This document shows, in pieces, positions 59,936 to 64,000 of a stretch of 64,000 nucleotides of DNA. The DNA comes from Prorocentrum cordatum. Taxonomy: Eukaryota; Sar; Dinophyceae; Prorocentrales; Prorocentraceae. How positions within the stretch are numbered: the stretch's first letter is position 1; every line of letters starts with the position of its first letter. The position numbers and the translations under genes were made by a program. Under the pieces are notes generated by a model, which saw only the letters and a list, made by a program, of their open reading frames with translations, had not been told where the DNA came from and did no database searches. The stretch spans positions 803,501-867,500 of the forward strand of contig CAUYUJ010018059.1 of the NCBI GenBank assembly GCA_963575745.1, given 5' to 3'.

Positions 59936-60089
59936 TCCTGAGGATGACGGCGGTAATCCCTGGGTCCGAACCCCCGGAGTGGATGCTGCGCGACTTCGCC
60001 TTCGCCGCTTTCGGCCGTGGCTCCGCGCCGGGCCTCCGGCCCTATCGCTTCGGACGCAAGGACCCAGGGTGCAGAGTCTCGCGCCCCTT

Positions 60090-60480
60090 GCGCGTCCCAG
60101 CCCCTCCTCTTTCCTCCTGCCCTTCACTCTCCCCCTCCTCCCTCTACCCTCCATCCTTCTCCCCCTTTCTCCTCCCTCCGCGTCCCCCCTCGCCTTCCCT
60201 CCTCGTCCTCATCATCGGCATCATCCTTGCCCTCCCGTCTCCACGTCCTCTCTCCCTCCGTCCCTCCGAGCAGCTGCCCCTTCTCCACTCGCCGTCTCCC
60301 CCCCCCTCTGTCCCCCACTCTCCTCGGCCGTCGTCCCTTTGTTCGTCCCCACAGGCACTGCCCGTCTCTCTTCTCCCATCAGCCATCCCCCTCTCCCTCC
60401 CCATTTCCCGCCATCTGCCCTCCCCACCCGCCTGTCTCCCACATGCCCTCCACACTTTTCTCTTTTCTCCCGGACGGGGG
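60090..60480. repeat. CT-rich polypyrimidine region
   Basis: CCCTCC/CTCCC-rich DNA immediately upstream of the methyltransferase-like coding region, probably intron. Pro/Ser/Leu reading here is not protein. Confidence 0.75.
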
Positions 60481-60482
60481 AC

Positions 60483-62254
60483 GCAGCAGGCGTATGCAGG
60501 AACGTGGTTTCTTCCGACTCTGCAAAGGAAGCCTGGGCGTTTGCAACTCCTCACGATCACTGCGAGGAAATAGTCGTGTTCCGCAGGGGATCGGATTTGG
60601 CCAGGAAGTGGGACGAAGAGGAGCATAATGTGGCCAAGGTCGGCCTGGACATGTTCTTTGTGATGCGCACGAGGCAGATCACAGATGCGACACCATTGTC
60701 CAAGCAGTTCAACGGTGAATGGGGGTTCTGGGAGAGCTTTTACGCCCCAGTAATAGACGAGGAGCAGTCAATGGACTCGCTTTCAGAGATGGACATCAGC
60801 ACACGCAGTTCTTATTTCTCTGAACAGCGCTTGTCAGTTCAATGTCACAGATGCCCAGAAGGCCATTCCGTCTTAACCATCCCAGAGAGCATGGTCGTCA
60901 GATATCAGGTGACGGTACCTTTCAGGGATGCCGACGCATGGTCAGACTTGTGTTCAGGCATAGGTGAGGACATGATTTTGCAGTCCCCCTGCAAAGTGGA
61001 GAAGCAGGTCATCGCCCGCGGGAGCGAATGCATCAGAGTGGTCTCGGAGATGGACGGGCTCCACGAGTGCACGCGGTTGCGGAAGCATGAGCTGCAGGTG
61101 TTGAAGTTGCCGTTGGAGGTGACCTTCGAGTGCGACATGAAGGTCGCGGACGAGTGGAGGCCAGACGTGGCGTCTTTGCAGAAGAAGTTTGACGACCTGG
61201 GGGCGCTGTATCAGACGAACCTGCTGGGTGGCTTCAACACGTTGGCAAAGTTGCGCCCTGACCCCTGGAATCCGATGGCGAGGCTCGCAGTCAACGCGCT
61301 CAACAGAGTGCTCGCACGCTGTCCGGACATCCGTTCTATTCTTGATGTTGGTTGTGGAGACATGTCATGGATGAGGCATTTTCTTGAAGACCACCCGCAG
61401 GTTACTTACATTGGGGTGGACATCCAGCCTTTTTGTCTGTGGGTCAATTTTAACAGATTTCCTAAGCTGCATTTCATTCAGACAGATGTGTCGAATTTGA
61501 AGGGCATGGAAATCATGCCATGTGGATGTGATCTTGCGGTTGCGAAGGACTTGTTCAATTACATGGCTTTGCCAGACGCCGTGAACGCCATGAAGCGCGT
61601 TGTGTGCACTCGCCCGAGATATCTGTTGACGCACATTCATCGTTCCAGCGCCAACACTGGATGGGAAACTCGTATCGACAAGCACCAGGAGTACACCGAG
61701 TACGACTACAACAAGCCTCCGTTTTCGCTGCCCTACCCCGTGGTGGACATCCAGCGGATCAGCGACGACGCGTGCTTTGTCCTCTACCAGATAGTGCCAG
61801 ACCCGTCGGACGGCGCGCGGCCCTCGCCCCCGCCCGAGGTCGGATCCCTGAGCGTTCCGCTTGTGGGCGACGATCTCGACCTCTTCACCACGGTGGAGGG
61901 CGGCGAGTGGACAGAGCCGAGGCACGCCACAGGGTTGCCCGCAGCATGTCGGCAGGACGAGTCTGGCGACGAGGATGCCGTGCCCACCGCCGAGGCGGAC
62001 AGCCTGGGGCCGCGCGCGGCCGCAGACCGCGGGGACTCCGAGAGCACGGTGGGCGCCGAGTCGGCGGCGTCGGAGGTGAAGCCGATCAAGGGGATTCCTG
62101 TGGCTGAGTTTAAGGCAGGGGGGACCTCACCCGAACTCCCACCTCCCCTCCCTCGCCTCCTGAGGTCGCATACTGTTCGGACCCCGTGCGATAGCAGCCG
62201 ACAATCGAGGTCTCCACGGCAGCGAACGAATGCCGGTTGCTCCCGCAGCATCGG
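60483..62254 (+). CDS. SAM-dependent methyltransferase-like protein, large exon (about 590 aa)
   Basis: The open frame extends into the CT-rich DNA upstream, so the first codon is a guess near 60483, where AG sites follow the pyrimidine tract; no ATG is assigned. The N-terminal 280 residues are unrecognised (GEWGFWESFYAPV, HECTRLRKHELQVLKLPLEV). Next is RSILDVGCGDMSWMRHFLED (motif I, 61338), then VTYIGVDIQPF (motif II acidic), LHFIQTDVSN and CDLAVAKDLFNYMALPDAVN (motif IV region), matching a class-I Rossmann methyltransferase. The tail is acidic and low-complexity from about 61800. The exon ends in GGGTAAGT at 62253-62260, a strong donor, so it probably continues in an exon I could not locate; the frame's stop at 62256 lies in that donor. 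Substrate unknown. Confidence 0.75.
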
Positions 62255-62260
62255 GTAAGT

Positions 62261-63060
62261 AGCGAAGGCCCACTTCCTGGATCGAGGAGGGATGCATTAT
62301 ATAGGCGGTGATGCTTCCGATATGGGGGCAATCAGCGCCAGTTCTCACGAGTGGTCCTTAAGTAAGCATCGCCTCCTGCGCAGCCCGGGCCTACGCCATG
62401 CGTTTTGAAGAGCCCGTAGTTCTTCGTTCGAGAAACATCCAAAGAGAAGCTTGGCGCATGTTTTTTTTGCGTTGAAGGCATCCTTGCCATTTCAACAGGA
62501 ACAGGAGGCCGTCCTTGCACCAATGCAACGAGCTTTTCCGACTCCGCGTCCCTGGCACCCCGCCAGTGCACCCCAGCGGGCGCCACAGGCCGCACAGGCC
62601 CCCGGCGTTTCAACTCGTTCCCCTGGCCGAGGAGCAACAGGTCGTAACCAGCGTCTTCAACCAAACCGCCTGCGAGTCCGAATCGGATTCGCAAAGTACA
62701 GCCGGGGCCCTGAAGAAGGAACCCTTTTCGTCGGGGAGGGGCTCCGTGTTCCTTGATTGTTTGACAGCTTGCCTCAGGTTTTCCCTAGGTTTTCGATGGG
62801 GAATCGAACTTTCACTGATGGGAAAAAGGGGCCTCGTTCCTTATTTAGCGTTCCTTAGGTCAACGCCCCCACTGTAAAACAAAGCAGCAAGACCATGCAA
62901 CAACAGAGGCTTGCCCCGAACCCGACCCTGCGCGCCCGGCGTGGCACGGCTCCGCCCGGCGGCGGGGCCACTCCCGGCAGCGGCGGCGCGTCCGAGCCCC
63001 GGCGGTCGATCCCAGCTGGGGAGAGCCGTCGAGGCGGCCCCCGTGCCGACTGGACACGTA
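62261..63060. other. Gene-free interval
   Basis: No coding region can be supported. Possibly intron of the upstream gene at its left edge. Confidence 0.45.
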
Positions 63061-63220
63061 CAGTCAACCCGCATGGTAAGGATGGGCAATTTTCCCAAGG
63101 GCACCCTTGCGTCCTTGCCTCCTCGGTCACTCCTTGGCAACGTTCGTGCTCCGAAACGGCCTTCCAAGGCCCTTTGCATCCTTATCGTGGATCCTCGTGA
63201 TGCGGGTCGACTGCACACGC
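63061..63220 (+). repeat. Dispersed repeat F, copy 3
   Basis: CAGTCAACCCGC, GGATGGGCAATTTTCCC, CTTGCGTCCTTGCCTCCTCG, GGCCCTTTGCATCC. Same orientation as 10733 and 50241. 63220-64000 shows no gene. Confidence 0.8.
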
Positions 63221-64000
63221 TGCCGCTGGGCGGTTGCTGAGCGCGCACGGCGGCGGTGCCACTGTCCGAGGCCTCCGACGCCCTGACTTGGTCAAGACAC
63301 AGAGGATGGAGAAGTTGACTTGTCAGCTTCGGTGGAAGCCCCGCGGAAGTCAGCGAAAAGCAGAACGAGGGTGGTTCTTACCAGCGGGGGCAAGAATATG
63401 CCCCCGCAGGAATAACAAAGTGGGGGAATGCTGAGACGCCAAAAAGAACCAATCGTTCAATACGTGAGGTTTGGGAGGTCTCGACGTTGTTGCATGGAGC
63501 TCGCGGCGTGAATCGTGTATGTCGATGTGCGGTCCTGATAGACGGATTTCGGAGGCCAAAGCCAAAAAGATTGGCCGTCCTGGCTCTTCTGGACTCCAGA
63601 ATTAAGCTGGGCCTGTCTCCCTACAGGCGGATTTTGCACGACAAAGAAAAATAGTCCAAACATACCCCGAAATGGCCAAAAAGTATTCAAAACATCGTCC
63701 CCAGATCAGTGTGGTACAATTTTTGAACATTCCCCCTGTAGAGGGACAGGCCCGACTTGACTCCAGAAGTCTGGCGCTCCCCCCCCCGCACGTGCGCAGC
63801 GCCTGCAGCTCTGCCGAGGCCACTCCGGAGAGGAGTGGGGCCTGCAGCTCTGCCCAGGCCCTCGGCCGTGCCGAGCTGCTTGCGGCGGGCGAGCTCCACC
63901 GCTCTCTCGCCCAGCCCGCCACGCTTCATTCGGTGGTCCTTGAGGACGCGTGTTGGCCCAGTGTTTGTTCACATCCCGTCCAGCGCCGTCGATCCCACGC

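Noticed and set aside
1-64000. CRISPR arrays
   Set aside because: The tandem arrays have no unique spacers between constant repeats, and the DNA is eukaryotic.

Overview
The window looks like nuclear DNA from a dinoflagellate, probably a peridinin-containing lineage. The evidence is a relic of the dinoflagellate spliced leader (16731-16752, minus strand), a decayed peridinin/chlorophyll light-harvesting polyprotein (about 56140-57010), a very repeat-rich GC-rich landscape with few genes, retroelement ORFs of a dinoflagellate-like type, and long intronless or few-intron genes. The species cannot be named from the sequence. There is no bacterial gene organisation.

Layout. 0-5.7 kb is minisatellite and duplicated non-coding DNA. 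5.76-7.51 kb holds a PLP-dependent class-V aminotransferase-like gene. 7.5-11.4 kb is gene-free and repeat-rich. 11.48-33.69 kb is one nested mobile-element locus (below). 36.29-37.71 kb holds an uninterrupted gene of the diaminopimelate/ornithine decarboxylase fold. 42.32-48.90 kb may be one secreted-protein gene: a signal-peptide exon at 42.3 kb and a phase-compatible von Willebrand D-like exon at 48.1 kb. 56.1-57.0 kb is a degenerate light-harvesting polyprotein between two GT-rich tracts. 60.5-62.25 kb is a SAM-dependent methyltransferase-like exon ending at a good GTAAGT donor. The rest is tandem arrays, microsatellites and dispersed repeat families, several of which occur two to eight times.

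Main finding. 11477-33692 reads as a tyrosine-recombinase (YR) retroelement of the Ngaro/PAT/DIRS group. Its split direct repeats have the order A1 - ORFs - B1 - A2 - B2; A1 and A2 are 121 of 121 identical as read, and B1 and B2 163 of 165. Its ORFs are a small Cys-rich membrane protein, a gag-like protein, RT plus RNase H, YR, and a cytosine-C5-methyltransferase-like domain. The YR ORF is split between 16355 and 31692 by about 15.3 kb, and both halves remain in the same frame.

The interrupting DNA is bounded by paired AT-rich 'GGC...GCC' modules and short inverted repeats. It carries a co-oriented minus-strand set of coding segments: several unrecognised nuclear-looking proteins, a candidate DDE-type transposase with a CxCxxxC cluster, and a second, different C5-methyltransferase-like gene in pieces. 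I infer a large DNA transposon, or transposon-like cargo segment, that landed in the YR retroelement. The two nested elements each carry their own methyltransferase-like domain.
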